NCBI RefSeq assembly: GCF_000423305.1
Contig: NZ_KE384001.1
Span: 113,208-177,207 of the forward strand
Reading direction: 5' to 3'
Length of the DNA: 64,000 nucleotides
Source of the DNA: Legionella moravica DSM 19234
GTDB taxonomy: Bacteria > Pseudomonadota > Gammaproteobacteria > Legionellales > Legionellaceae
Positions 45,750 to 54,417 of the stretch are shown in pieces. A model generated the notes under the pieces. That model had not been told where the DNA came from and searched no databases. It saw only the letters and a list, made by a program, of their open reading frames with translations. A program made the translations under genes and the position numbers. Position 1 is the first letter of the stretch; each line of letters starts with the position of its first letter.

Positions 45750-48290
45750 ATGGATACTCTGAAAACGGAAATTCCTGATAATATTGGGCACACAACGTTC
45801 TATCGTGTCTTCATCCCCCCAGTTTTGTTGTCTTTATTTTGCCTTATTATTTATTATTACACCAGTTTTACTGTTTTTCATACCGTGGTAGAACTCTTTT
45901 CAATTTTCATTGGTTTTACCGCGATGACGGTAGCTACTACCAGTACTCGATTTACAAACAACCAATTTGTTGTATTTATTTCGATTACGGCTGGTTGGTG
46001 TGCGGGCCTCGATTTAACACACATTCTGGTTTATAAAGGGATGAATTTGATCCCTGGAGCAGGGGGAAACGAAAGTACCCAACTGTGGATATCTGCTCGG
46101 TTTTTACAGGCTTTTTCTTTTCTGGTAGCTCCATTTTTTTTTAGACACTCAATCAAAGTCTGGATCATTAATGCTGTATATGGCTTTTTATCCTGTTTCA
46201 TTTTTATTACTGTCTTCCAAGGCCTTTTTCCACAAACGTACATTGAGGGATATGGGTTAACCTCGTTCAAGATTATTAGCGAATGGATCATTGTATTAGT
46301 TCAGTTCATGGCCTTGCTTCTGCTTTGGTATAACAAGAAAATGATGTCCGCTAGCTTGTTGTATTATTTAACTATGTCCATTACAGCAATGATACTGACT
46401 GATATCATCCTGTCTCATTATACCGATTTATTTGGTCTGGAAAACATAATCGGTCATTTGCTTAAAATATTTTCCTATTGGTTTATTTATGTCGCCCTGG
46501 TGGTGTCTACTTTACGAGAGCCTTTTAGCATGCTGGCTCGAGCCGCCAGTACTTATGACAACATCCCCGATCCAATAATGATCGTGCAGTCAAATACCCT
46601 GGTGAGTCAGGCTAATACTGCCGCAGCCCTTTTTAGTCATTTAAATGCCGAGCAGTTGGTTGGGCTTTCCAGCCATAGTGTGTTTCATGATCCCCGGATT
46701 ACTCCAAAACAGTGCCCAGTCTGTTCACAACTCTCAATTAGAAATGATAGGTTTATGATTGAGCTGGAAATAGATGGATTATGGCTGGAATGCAGTCTGT
46801 CTCCTATAAATTCAGATATGTTTCCCAATTCATGGGTACAGATGATTCGCAATATCACCGATCGCAAACAACTTGAATTGGAACATAACAAGTTATTATC
46901 TGCGCTGAAGGAACGACTTAAAGAAATGAGCTGTCTCTATAACCTATCGAATATAATCGGCTCTAAAGACGACAAAACCATTGATGAACTATTGACAGAG
47001 TCAGTTGCCGAGATTCCTAAAGCATTTCAATTCCCAGATAAAATAGTTGCGATAATTCAAAGTAAATGGGGCAATCATTCTTCTCGTTCTGATTCAGAAA
47101 GGACCGATTACCATATTGAAAAAGAATTAATTATTGATCAAGAGTATGTGGGTAAAATTTCAGTTTATTATTCTGCTCCTCCCCTAGATTTGAAGAATAT
47201 ATTCCTTCCAGAAGAAGTCACCCTCCTGGATACCGTTGCTTTGCAATTAATTAGTGCTATACGACAAATTCTTGCAAAGCAAAAGGCAGTAAGTGCTGAA
47301 CATCGATTTAAGGAAAGTGAACAGCATTTCCAGGCCATCATTGATCAGACTGGTGTCGGTGTTTATGTTCGGGATAAAAGCAAATTTTTATACGTTAACC
47401 CAAAATTTTGTGCTATTACGGGTTGGAGTCAAGATGAGCTGTTGCGTTTTAATTTATTAGATTTGATTGAAGATGAGCCCACCAAAAAATACATCCAGAA
47501 TCAATGGCAGGAGTTGTATGAAGGAAAATCAAGTATTTCTTATCAATTTCCGTTCAAGAGAAAAGATGGGGTACAACTAACTTTAAGGTCTGATGCAACA
47601 GTAGTAACCTGGGAAGGACAAACGGAATACCTTGCATTAGTCCAGGACATTACGGAAATTGAACATGCTAACAAACAAATTAATAAGTACATTGAGCAGT
47701 TGGAGAAAGCAATAAAAGGAACGTTTACAGCAGTTTCCAATATAGTTGAGATGCGAGATCCCTATACAGCAGGCCATGAGCGCAGGGTCGGACTAATTGC
47801 CCGGGTTATTGGTGAGGAATTGGGGTGGTCTGCAGATCGCTGTGCTTCATTAGAGCTTATCGGTTTGGTCCATGATGTTGGTAAAATTTCAATTCCTGCT
47901 GAAATACTGTCCAAACCGAGCAAATTGACTGATCTTGAAATGGAATTAATCAAGGGTCATGCACAGGCTGGTTATGATATTTTAAAAGACATTCACTTTA
48001 ATCTTCCAGTTGCTGAAATTATACTACAACACCATGAACGTCTCGATGGAAGTGGCTATCCCCGTGGTTTAAAAGGGGATGAAATTCTACCAGAAACACG
48101 TATTATTTCTGTTGCTGACGTATTAGAGGCAATGGCCTCCTTTAGACCCTATAGACCTGCCTTGGGGGTTGAAGCAGCGGTCGCTGAAATTAAGCGTGGC
48201 AGAGGCGTTCTATATGATGCACAAGTTGTTGATGTTGCTTGTAAACTGATTAGCGAGAAAAAAATAATATTAACACACACTGAACATTAA
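45750..48290 (+). CDS. Membrane sensor with MASE3, PAS, GAF and HD-GYP domains
   Basis: This 846-residue protein is likely a cyclic-di-GMP phosphodiesterase controlled by a membrane sensor. Residues 1-255 hold about seven TM segments of the MASE3 type (GWCAGLDLTHILVYKGM). A PAS-like domain (about 265-375), a GAF-like domain (about 385-515) and a second PAS (about 530-640) follow. The HD-GYP domain (660-840) is complete: TAGHERR, VHDVGK (His708, Asp709), the HHERLDGSGYP block from about 762 and RGLKG. The catalytic residues are intact, so it should cleave c-di-GMP. GGGGAC precedes ATG 45750. It has no partner gene. Confidence 0.92.
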   Translation: MDTLKTEIPDNIGHTTFYRVFIPPVLLSLFCLIIYYYTSFTVFHTVVELFSIFIGFTAMTVATTSTRFTNNQFVVFISITAGWCAGLDLTHILVYKGMNLIPGAGGNESTQLWISARFLQAFSFLVAPFFFRHSIKVWIINAVYGFLSCFIFITVFQGLFPQTYIEGYGLTSFKIISEWIIVLVQFMALLLLWYNKKMMSASLLYYLTMSITAMILTDIILSHYTDLFGLENIIGHLLKIFSYWFIYVALVVSTLREPFSMLARAASTYDNIPDPIMIVQSNTLVSQANTAAALFSHLNAEQLVGLSSHSVFHDPRITPKQCPVCSQLSIRNDRFMIELEIDGLWLECSLSPINSDMFPNSWVQMIRNITDRKQLELEHNKLLSALKERLKEMSCLYNLSNIIGSKDDKTIDELLTESVAEIPKAFQFPDKIVAIIQSKWGNHSSRSDSERTDYHIEKELIIDQEYVGKISVYYSAPPLDLKNIFLPEEVTLLDTVALQLISAIRQILAKQKAVSAEHRFKESEQHFQAIIDQTGVGVYVRDKSKFLYVNPKFCAITGWSQDELLRFNLLDLIEDEPTKKYIQNQWQELYEGKSSISYQFPFKRKDGVQLTLRSDATVVTWEGQTEYLALVQDITEIEHANKQINKYIEQLEKAIKGTFTAVSNIVEMRDPYTAGHERRVGLIARVIGEELGWSADRCASLELIGLVHDVGKISIPAEILSKPSKLTDLEMELIKGHAQAGYDILKDIHFNLPVAEIILQHHERLDGSGYPRGLKGDEILPETRIISVADVLEAMASFRPYRPALGVEAAVAEIKRGRGVLYDAQVVDVACKLISEKKIILTHTEH

Positions 48291-48327
48291 TTTGATAATT
48301 TCCTTATATTCGTCAGTCAGGATAGTC

Positions 48328-48695
48328 CACGGCTGTCCCATTAAAAATATGACGTCTTTCCGAGCGTAGCGAGGAATCTCCTGCAAATTGGCACAATCTG
48401 AATTAATGCATTAATTATCATTGGACGTTACATTACGTGAAGAGGATTCTCGCGTATGCAAAGATCATGCTCCTGAAAATAGGGCGATGGTTCGGCATAT
48501 TATTTTGACCAGGTTACAAAATACCAAAAAGAAATTTAAGGATATGAGCATTAGGCGCCTGCAGAAAAAGGCTGGCTAGGGAGACTCAACTCTTGATATG
48601 ATTTTAATGGCCACATTTTAATGGGATCGTGCAACCTTGCAGGAGATTCCTCGCTACGCTCGGAAAGACGTCATATTTTTAATGGGACAGCCGTG
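48328..48695. mobile_element. 59-bp perfect inverted repeats around a transposase remnant
   Basis: The arms 48328-48386 and 48637-48695 are exact inverted copies. Each contains GTCTTTCCGAGCGTAGCGAG and CCCATTAAAAATATGACG, a type of dispersed GC-rich repeat with a T/A-rich flank. They enclose 250 bp, with the end of a decayed ISAs1-type transposase gene and nothing else recognisable. Perfect identity of the arms implies recent duplication, gene conversion or selection, while the gene between them has decayed. No target duplication is obvious. Confidence 0.75.
48421..48579 (+). pseudogene. ISAs1-family transposase, C-terminal remnant
   Basis: The frame reads LDVTLREEDSRVCKDHAPEN and RAMVRHIILTRLQ, then ends KKAG and TAG. 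This matches the well-known ISAs1 C-terminal motif (DVTFxEDxSRxRxxxAPENxAxxRxxALNLLK). An in-frame stop lies at 48412 and the remaining 300 residues are missing, so it is a dead fragment. Confidence 0.8.
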
Positions 48696-48853
48696 CAGGA
48701 TAATCTATATCTCATTGATCTAAATTATTTTATATTTTAGACTCAATGGCCATTTGCTTAATTCACAATGTACATTGGTAATGAAGATTAGCTCAACAGA
48801 GAATATTATTCATTACATAACTTGAACATTATCATTTGATTGGAACTTTATTA

Positions 48854-49711
48854 ATGAAAAAAACAAGGACTTTTCTTTCTTTAACTGTTGCGCTGTTTGG
48901 TGCTCACTCCTTTGCTGGTACTGGTGGGGTTGCATTTGAAGAGAATACAGGCTGGACTGGTTTTTATGTTGGCGCAAATGCCGGGTATTTATGGTCTGCA
49001 AGCAATTTAATCAGGAATTTGGGAATTCCATCTTATTATAATCCAGTTTTTTATCCTTTCTCGCAATCAATGTCTGAGACGATAGCCTTTCTTGGAACTC
49101 ATGAAATTGACAATTCATCGGATAGTTTTATAGGAGGGGGGCAAATTGGATACAATGCTCAGATTTTGGATAAACTGGTTATAGGTATTGATGCGGATTT
49201 GGATGCTATAGCTCCAGCAAGCAGTACCAGTAATTTTGTAAGCACAGCAACAACTCCTCTGCTGGCAGGAGTGACTCATATTGCTAATATTACCCTTACT
49301 AAAAAACTGGATTACCTGGGTTTACTTAAAGGTCGTTTGGGGTATTTAATCAATCCTACTCTATTGGTTTATGGAGCGGGTGCGTTTGCTTATGGTGGCG
49401 CGACATTGAATACACAATACAACGTGACCAACACCCAACCTGTTTTTACTCCCATGTCGGGTTATGCTTCAGTACATGATGTTTTAGGCGGTTGGGCCGG
49501 TGGCGGTGGCGCAGAATGGTTAGTTACTCCCAAATGGAGCGTTAAAGCGGAATATATTTATTATAACTTAGGACCTATGCATAGCTATCTGACTCTTGCT
49601 CAGAATGCAGCGTTTAATCCCCTTGTTGAATATGCAGCTGCTTCAGTAAAATCCAAAGCGGAATTTACTGGAAATATTTTGAGGGTTGGCGTTAATTATC
49701 ATTTTGGATAA
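48854..49711 (+). CDS. Opacity-type outer membrane beta-barrel protein
   Basis: This 285-residue protein has a signal peptide (residues 1-21, cleaved at SFAGTG) and then GWTGFYVGANAGYLW, the standard first strand of small OmpA/Opa-like barrels. Further strands are visible at IGGGQIGYNAQILDKLVIGI, GLLKGRLGYLINPTLLVYG, GAEWLVTPKWSVKAEYIYY and the final NILRVGVNYHFG with a terminal aromatic-Gly. Eight strands are expected. ATG 48854 is chosen since the signal peptide starts there. Such proteins are common surface antigens in Legionella. The function is unknown. Confidence 0.88.
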   Translation: MKKTRTFLSLTVALFGAHSFAGTGGVAFEENTGWTGFYVGANAGYLWSASNLIRNLGIPSYYNPVFYPFSQSMSETIAFLGTHEIDNSSDSFIGGGQIGYNAQILDKLVIGIDADLDAIAPASSTSNFVSTATTPLLAGVTHIANITLTKKLDYLGLLKGRLGYLINPTLLVYGAGAFAYGGATLNTQYNVTNTQPVFTPMSGYASVHDVLGGWAGGGGAEWLVTPKWSVKAEYIYYNLGPMHSYLTLAQNAAFNPLVEYAAASVKSKAEFTGNILRVGVNYHFG

Positions 49712-49769
49712 TGATTTTTTATTGAACGCATCAATTAAGCGGTGACTTCCAATTTCCGCGGCTTTGACC

Positions 49770-49829
49770 CTGTCTCTTGTGCACAACTCACCAAAGATGG
49801 CTCTTCAGTGAGTTGTGCACAAGAGACAG
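49770..49829. mobile_element. 60-bp miniature element with Tn5-like ends and a 10-bp target duplication
   Basis: 22-bp perfect terminal inverted repeats (49770-49791 and 49808-49829) surround a 16-bp core. The ends start CTGTCTCTTGTGCACAACT, matching the 19-bp Tn5/IS50 mosaic end at 16 of 19 positions. GGCTTTGACC flanks it on both sides (49760-49769 and 49830-49839) as a target duplication, within the 9-12 bp range of IS4-group elements. Removing the element and one duplication restores the REP-like repeat seen at 39533. It carries no gene and depends on a transposase elsewhere (inference). Confidence 0.85.
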
Positions 49830-49870
49830 GGCTTTGACCTCGGAATCCAGAGATTAATGCTGGACTAGCT

Positions 49871-51304
49871 TTAATTAAAGTAAGGTTTTAAAGTCTGTTG
49901 TACATCCAAATCCAAAGTTCCCGAATTGGGATTAATGGCACTAACGGTGTCGCCAAGATAGCCTATTGCCCAAAAATAGACATTATTGGTTCCTATGCCG
50001 CTTTCTGCCAGATAAGGCATTAACGATTGGGTGAAGAAGCTTTTACCTGCTGCAGTTTTCCAGGATGCTTCGCCTAGTACGATAGGAAATCCCGCTTTAT
50101 GCAGGAAGCCCCAGCTCCAGTCAAAACGTAAAGTACTCGCAATTCCAGGTTCGGTTTCCCAGCCAGCAACTTCTTTCGGATATACGTGAGGAGAAAAAAC
50201 CAAATGTCCATTAGTACCGGCCTTATCATCACCCAATAACCAATCGACAGAATTTGAGTTTAGGTCGGGAACCTGTTTGTATAATTCATTAGTGAATTTA
50301 TCAGAGTCAAATTGTGCGACTCCATTCTTTGCCAACTCTTTATTGAGCAGAGGTTTAAAATCTTCCCCCCAATTACCCTTAAATGAGACGACTTCCTGAT
50401 TGTCACTGCAAGTACCCGGATCATTCCAATGATCGAAACCATTCGTGTAGCCTGGCAGGTTGTTTTTGGGGATACAAATGATTGGGTTGTCGGCATCATC
50501 GTTGCCACCACCTGAGCCTTCAACAAATAATAAAAGATCCGGGTTGGTCTGATGAATTGATTTCGCCGCAGTGGCAATAACCTGTGTCCACGCGACTTGA
50601 TTATTTTTTGTTTTGAACCAGTTGAGCTGGTAGGGCTCATTAAAGACATCGATACCAATGACATTATCAAGACCTCGTTGTTTTATTTCATTAGCCAGAA
50701 TTGTTAAATCTTTGGCGTATTGGTTCATGTCATAAACGGTTCCGTCACGCATACCATCACCGTAGCCATAACGATGATGCATGTCGATCATGACTTTAAC
50801 CTTATTCTTTTTCATTTCCTCAAGCACTATCCAGAATGCTTGCTTCGGGCTTACTGCTTTGTCGCACGCTTTACCGCTTGCTTGCCACGATTTACAGAAC
50901 AAACCATTACCTGACTCGGGTTTGTCTTTGTTGGAAAGCGCTTTATTTAAATCTACTTCAGACTGGTCGTCATAAAGAACGCCTGGCTGAATAGGTAATC
51001 GCACGGTTTTAAATGATACTGCATTTTGTTGGTCCACTCCTGAATCAGCATAATCACCGGGGTGTACTAATAAATCCATCAAACCTGCGCGTACCGTGTT
51101 CGAATCATTGGTCATACTGTAAAAGGGATTGTTTTGCAGGCCTTGAAAGACATTAGTATCCTGAAAGCCTGACCAGGATATACCGTTTATGGAAACTTGA
51201 TTGCCTTCATTGTCATAAATTTGACCTTGATGAGTGTAGTAGGCATTCGCATCCAGCGTTATACCAAGCAATAAACCTAAACTGAGGTATTTTACAAAGC
51301 GCAT
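49871..51304 (-). CDS. celA: Secreted GH5 endoglucanase (CelA type)
   Basis: This 477-residue enzyme hydrolyses beta-1,4-glucan. A signal peptide (residues 1-21, cleaved at DANAYY) leads into a GH5 TIM barrel: KTVRLPIQPG, KVMIDMHHRYGYGDG, IDVFNEPYQ with the acid/base Glu223, SPHVYP with His373 and IVLGEASW with the nucleophile Glu412. All catalytic residues are present. The length agrees with a single catalytic domain and no carbohydrate-binding module. CelA of L. pneumophila is a type II secreted endoglucanase of this kind (established), and this gene is very likely its counterpart. GGAG lies upstream of the ATG. Confidence 0.9.
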   Translation of the reverse strand: MRFVKYLSLGLLLGITLDANAYYTHQGQIYDNEGNQVSINGISWSGFQDTNVFQGLQNNPFYSMTNDSNTVRAGLMDLLVHPGDYADSGVDQQNAVSFKTVRLPIQPGVLYDDQSEVDLNKALSNKDKPESGNGLFCKSWQASGKACDKAVSPKQAFWIVLEEMKKNKVKVMIDMHHRYGYGDGMRDGTVYDMNQYAKDLTILANEIKQRGLDNVIGIDVFNEPYQLNWFKTKNNQVAWTQVIATAAKSIHQTNPDLLLFVEGSGGGNDDADNPIICIPKNNLPGYTNGFDHWNDPGTCSDNQEVVSFKGNWGEDFKPLLNKELAKNGVAQFDSDKFTNELYKQVPDLNSNSVDWLLGDDKAGTNGHLVFSPHVYPKEVAGWETEPGIASTLRFDWSWGFLHKAGFPIVLGEASWKTAAGKSFFTQSLMPYLAESGIGTNNVYFWAIGYLGDTVSAINPNSGTLDLDVQQTLKPYFN

Positions 51305-51626
51305 GTGTCATTTCTCCATACAAGGTGATTATTAATATTCAAATGAATGAGCGTAAAAAGTTTATTATTTAAACATATTTGGGGTTATTTTGTACATTTT
51401 AGGTTGATATTTTACAAAAAAATTACATCTTGATGCGCCTGAAGAGAGGAGTGTGGAGGACAAAATGCTCAATAGGAAGATGTGGAGTCTGCTGATAATT
51501 GCCAATAAGTGTAAAAGCAGACTCTGACAGGGTATTAAAAATTCATGCTATCAACGTCAGAATTTCCATTGGCTAAATAGGATTTTTACCAGAAGAAAAG
51601 AGCCAGACGTTTAAATTATTTCTTAT
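51305..51626. other. Promoter region of the cellulase, no gene seen
   Basis: This 322-bp stretch between the cellulase start and the repeat at 51627 has no convincing ORF. It should contain the cellulase promoter near 51340-51400, where AT content is highest. No palindrome or half-site pair stands out. Confidence 0.45.
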
Positions 51627-51798
51627 TTATTAGGGGCTGTTGACATTTCATTATGTTCAAGCCTACTTTCCGCGACTTGTTCGCGGAATCGATAGATTGT
51701 GCGCAAAACAAGAATATATTGCGCCTATAAAGAGTGAATTGGATCCCGCGAACAAGTCGCGGGACGTCGAAACTTGAATTGTGCACAGGCCCTAATAA
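51627..51798. repeat. 172-bp inverted-repeat element of a dispersed family
   Basis: The ends TTATTAGGGGCTGT and, inverted, TTATTAGGGCCTGT match at 13 of 14 positions. Inside are paired palindromes, CGCGACTTGTTCGCG and CGCGAACAAGTCGCG. Decayed relatives of the end sequence are visible at about 28107, 30331 and 52129. The element's right end supplies the final Tyr codon and stop of the small secreted protein gene at 51792. It is MITE-like; no target duplication is clear. Confidence 0.65.
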
Positions 51799-52031
51799 CA
51801 ACGCAACGCACCCCATGCATTTCTCCAGCATCCGGGATGAGCTGGTGCTGGTGTTGAGAATGCGCCAGGATGATTTAAGACGCATGTTCCATTGTATATT
51901 GCTCTATGAAATCCATACCCACAACCTTGAGCTGCATTTGCAATGGAAGAAAAACTGACGGCTAAAAACAACAAACCAACCATAACACCTGTACGTACAA
52001 CGCCTGAAAAGCACATAGAATGTGTATTCAT
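51792..52031 (-). CDS. Small Cys-rich secreted protein
   Basis: This 79-residue protein has a clear signal peptide (residues 1-34, cleaved at IANAAQ) and a 45-residue mature part with five Cys: GCGYGFHRAIYNGTCVLN and HPGCWRNAWGALRCY. The opening GCG...C-x-N pattern is the short motif found in families of small secreted GCGxxxHR peptides. AAGGAGGATGCC directly precedes ATG 52031, one of the best ribosome binding sites of the window, so the gene is surely translated. Function is unknown; a disulfide-stabilised periplasmic or secreted peptide is likely. Its last codons overlap an intergenic repeat. Confidence 0.75.
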   Translation of the reverse strand: MNTHSMCFSGVVRTGVMVGLLFLAVSFSSIANAAQGCGYGFHRAIYNGTCVLNHPGAFSTPAPAHPGCWRNAWGALRCY

Positions 52032-52452
52032 GGCATCCTCCTTAGTTTTTTATTTGTTTTCCTGCAAACTAAGTATAGTTCTTATTTTCACAAAAGTGCG
52101 TAATTTAAAATCAAAAATTTTTTCTTAGTAGGGGCTGGTTCATTCATCAGATTCCCAAAGAAATATGTTATTATTGCCCGATTTCAAAGAACAGAGTGTT
52201 AACAGCACGATCAGTTCTTATGAAGCAAAGAACAGGGATTTCTGGAAACGTTGCGCAATCATTGATTTATTTTTTTTGCATCGGAGTCTTGCAGGAGCGC
52301 AGAGCAGAATAAGCGAGGCACAATGTTTTCTTGCGATTAACCTAAATTGAAGGGTGAAAAGGTGATCTGTAACTTATCGCTTATTGAAAATTCTCTTCAA
52401 AATAAACATTTTATGATATAAATCACGTAATTATTATAAGTGAAGGCTCGCA
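52032..52452. other. Divergent intergenic region
   Basis: This 421-bp region between divergent genes must hold both promoters. A decayed copy of the GGGGCTG repeat lies at about 52129-52160. Nothing else was recognised; the 61-codon frame inside has no ribosome binding site. Confidence 0.4.
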
Positions 52453-54417
52453 GTGAATTATCGTCCAGATGTAGATGGGTTAAGGGCAATTGCCATTATA
52501 TTTGTTTTGTTTTTTCATAGTGGTCTGAGCCTGTTTCCTTCTGGTTTCGTCGGAGTTGATGTTTTCTTTGTGATTTCCGGTTATTTGATAACCAGCATCA
52601 TCTATCAGTCCTTGCTCAATAACAAGTTCTCACTTATTTCATTTTATAACCGAAGGTTATGGCGTTTACAGCCCGTTTTTATTTGTTTGCTTGCAGTTAG
52701 TTTACTGATGACTTTGTTGTTTTATTTACCTGACGATTTAATTATTTTTGGGAAAAGTGCTCGAAAGACTTCTGTATTTCTATCCAATTTGTTTTTTGGA
52801 AAGGTAACCACAGGTTACTTTTCACCGGACAGTAACCAATTACCTTTGTTGCATACCTGGTCCTTATCCATTGAATGGCAATGTTATCTGCTTTTGCCCA
52901 TTGCTCTCTATTTTTTGCACACTTTCTTTGGAACGCGTCGAATAGTCCGAATCATTTATATTCTTACGGTTTTATTTTGTGCCATATCTTTATATTGCTC
53001 ATCACATGCTCCAATGAAAACCTATTATCTTTTATCGAGCCGTGTCTTTGAGTTTTTAATCGGTTCTTGTGTTGCTTTGGGGCAGCTTCGCTGGTCATTC
53101 AATAAATATTTTATCAATATCTTAAGTACCCTGGCTATTGTCACATTATTTTGCATCGCAATGCGCCAAGACGTCAGTTTGGGCTATCCTAATGGATATG
53201 CTTTTATTCTGTGTCTTGCGACAGGTATACTCATCGCTACAGGTCAGTGTGAACCTAAACCCGTTTGGAGTCAGATTCTTTCGACAAAACCCCTGGTATT
53301 TATTGGATTGCTTTCTTATTCTCTGTACATTTGGCATTGGCCCATTTTTGTTTTGATTCGTTATCTCAATATAGAAGAGACCTCTTTGGTTCTACTGTTC
53401 GCTTTTTGTAGTGTATTTATTGTGGCTTATCTTTCCTGGCGGTATATAGAAAAACCTGCTGCCAAAGCAAATAAAACGCCCTTTATAAAAAGTGCAATTA
53501 TATTGTTAGCGGTGCCGGTTAGCCTTGCCCATATAAGCGACTTCATCATTAAAAATGAAGAGGGTTTGCCTCAGCGATTTGCTGAAACATCCAGATTGTA
53601 TGCGACTTTAAATCAATATTCTGATGAACAAAGACCTAAATGTCTTCAGGGAAAAAATATTGAAATAAATCATGATTGCGTTCTGGGTGCCAAAAACTCA
53701 GGAAAGAAAACAGGGCTTTTAATCGGTGATTCTTATTCCAATCATCATTGGCGATTTCTAGACACTATTGCAAAGGAAGCAGATGTGTCCATTCTTGCTC
53801 ATGCAACCATTGCCTGTCTGACACTACCTGGAATATTCCAGTTCGATATGTTTATTAAAAATGGAGTTTACCAGGTATGTCATGATCAAACTGCTCGTTA
53901 CTATTCTATGATTCGAGAGCATCATTATAATTATGTGATATTGGGAGAAAACTGGTACGGTTATCTGGGTGATAAAATTATAAATCGTACAGATGATCAG
54001 CGATCTTATGCTTTAACTCAGGAACGCATTAAACAGGGTCTTGATGATGCGTTGCAGATTATTGTTGCCTCAGGGGCAAAACCGGTTTTAATTAAATCCA
54101 TTGCTTCTACTCAAAGAAATCCCCATGAGTGTTTTTTTGAGCATATTAAAAGACGAAGTTCTTATAATTCAGAACAATGTGAATTTGATTTGATTCCAGG
54201 CGATCAACAATGGTTTGATGATCTTTTTGCACAGATGAAACAGAAATATCCTCAATTGGTAGTCATTGATCCGCAGAAGGTCTTATGTCCCAACGGGCGC
54301 TGCAAGGCCGATATTGATGGGGTGCCGGTGTTTAAAGATGAGGGACATATCACTGATTATGCGTCATATCAATTGGGCCGTGCCTATTTGCAGCAGTACC
54401 CAAATCCTTTAACGTAA
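52453..54417 (+). CDS. OafA-type acyltransferase with SGNH domain
   Basis: This 654-residue membrane enzyme adds acetyl or other acyl groups to surface polysaccharide, LPS or peptidoglycan. The N-terminal domain (about 1-370) has about ten TM segments and the family motifs YRPDVDGLRAIAIIFVLFFH, GFVGVDVFFVISGYLI and LLHTWSLSIEWQ. The periplasmic C-terminal part (about 410-654) is an SGNH domain with GLLIGDSYSNHHW and a late acidic DEGHITDYAS block that contains the Asp-His pair. GTG 52453 is chosen with AAGG 6-8 bp upstream. The last 9 bp overlap the convergent gene. Confidence 0.9.
   Translation: MNYRPDVDGLRAIAIIFVLFFHSGLSLFPSGFVGVDVFFVISGYLITSIIYQSLLNNKFSLISFYNRRLWRLQPVFICLLAVSLLMTLLFYLPDDLIIFGKSARKTSVFLSNLFFGKVTTGYFSPDSNQLPLLHTWSLSIEWQCYLLLPIALYFLHTFFGTRRIVRIIYILTVLFCAISLYCSSHAPMKTYYLLSSRVFEFLIGSCVALGQLRWSFNKYFINILSTLAIVTLFCIAMRQDVSLGYPNGYAFILCLATGILIATGQCEPKPVWSQILSTKPLVFIGLLSYSLYIWHWPIFVLIRYLNIEETSLVLLFAFCSVFIVAYLSWRYIEKPAAKANKTPFIKSAIILLAVPVSLAHISDFIIKNEEGLPQRFAETSRLYATLNQYSDEQRPKCLQGKNIEINHDCVLGAKNSGKKTGLLIGDSYSNHHWRFLDTIAKEADVSILAHATIACLTLPGIFQFDMFIKNGVYQVCHDQTARYYSMIREHHYNYVILGENWYGYLGDKIINRTDDQRSYALTQERIKQGLDDALQIIVASGAKPVLIKSIASTQRNPHECFFEHIKRRSSYNSEQCEFDLIPGDQQWFDDLFAQMKQKYPQLVVIDPQKVLCPNGRCKADIDGVPVFKDEGHITDYASYQLGRAYLQQYPNPLT

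Noticed and set aside
49770..49829. Sequencing adapter (Tn5 mosaic end) contamination
   Set aside because: The ends differ from the mosaic end at three positions and are perfectly symmetric; a 10-bp target duplication in a known repeat proves a biological insertion.
52165..52350. 61-codon frame in the intergenic region before the OafA-type gene
   Set aside because: No ribosome binding site, no conserved pattern, and it lies where a promoter is expected.
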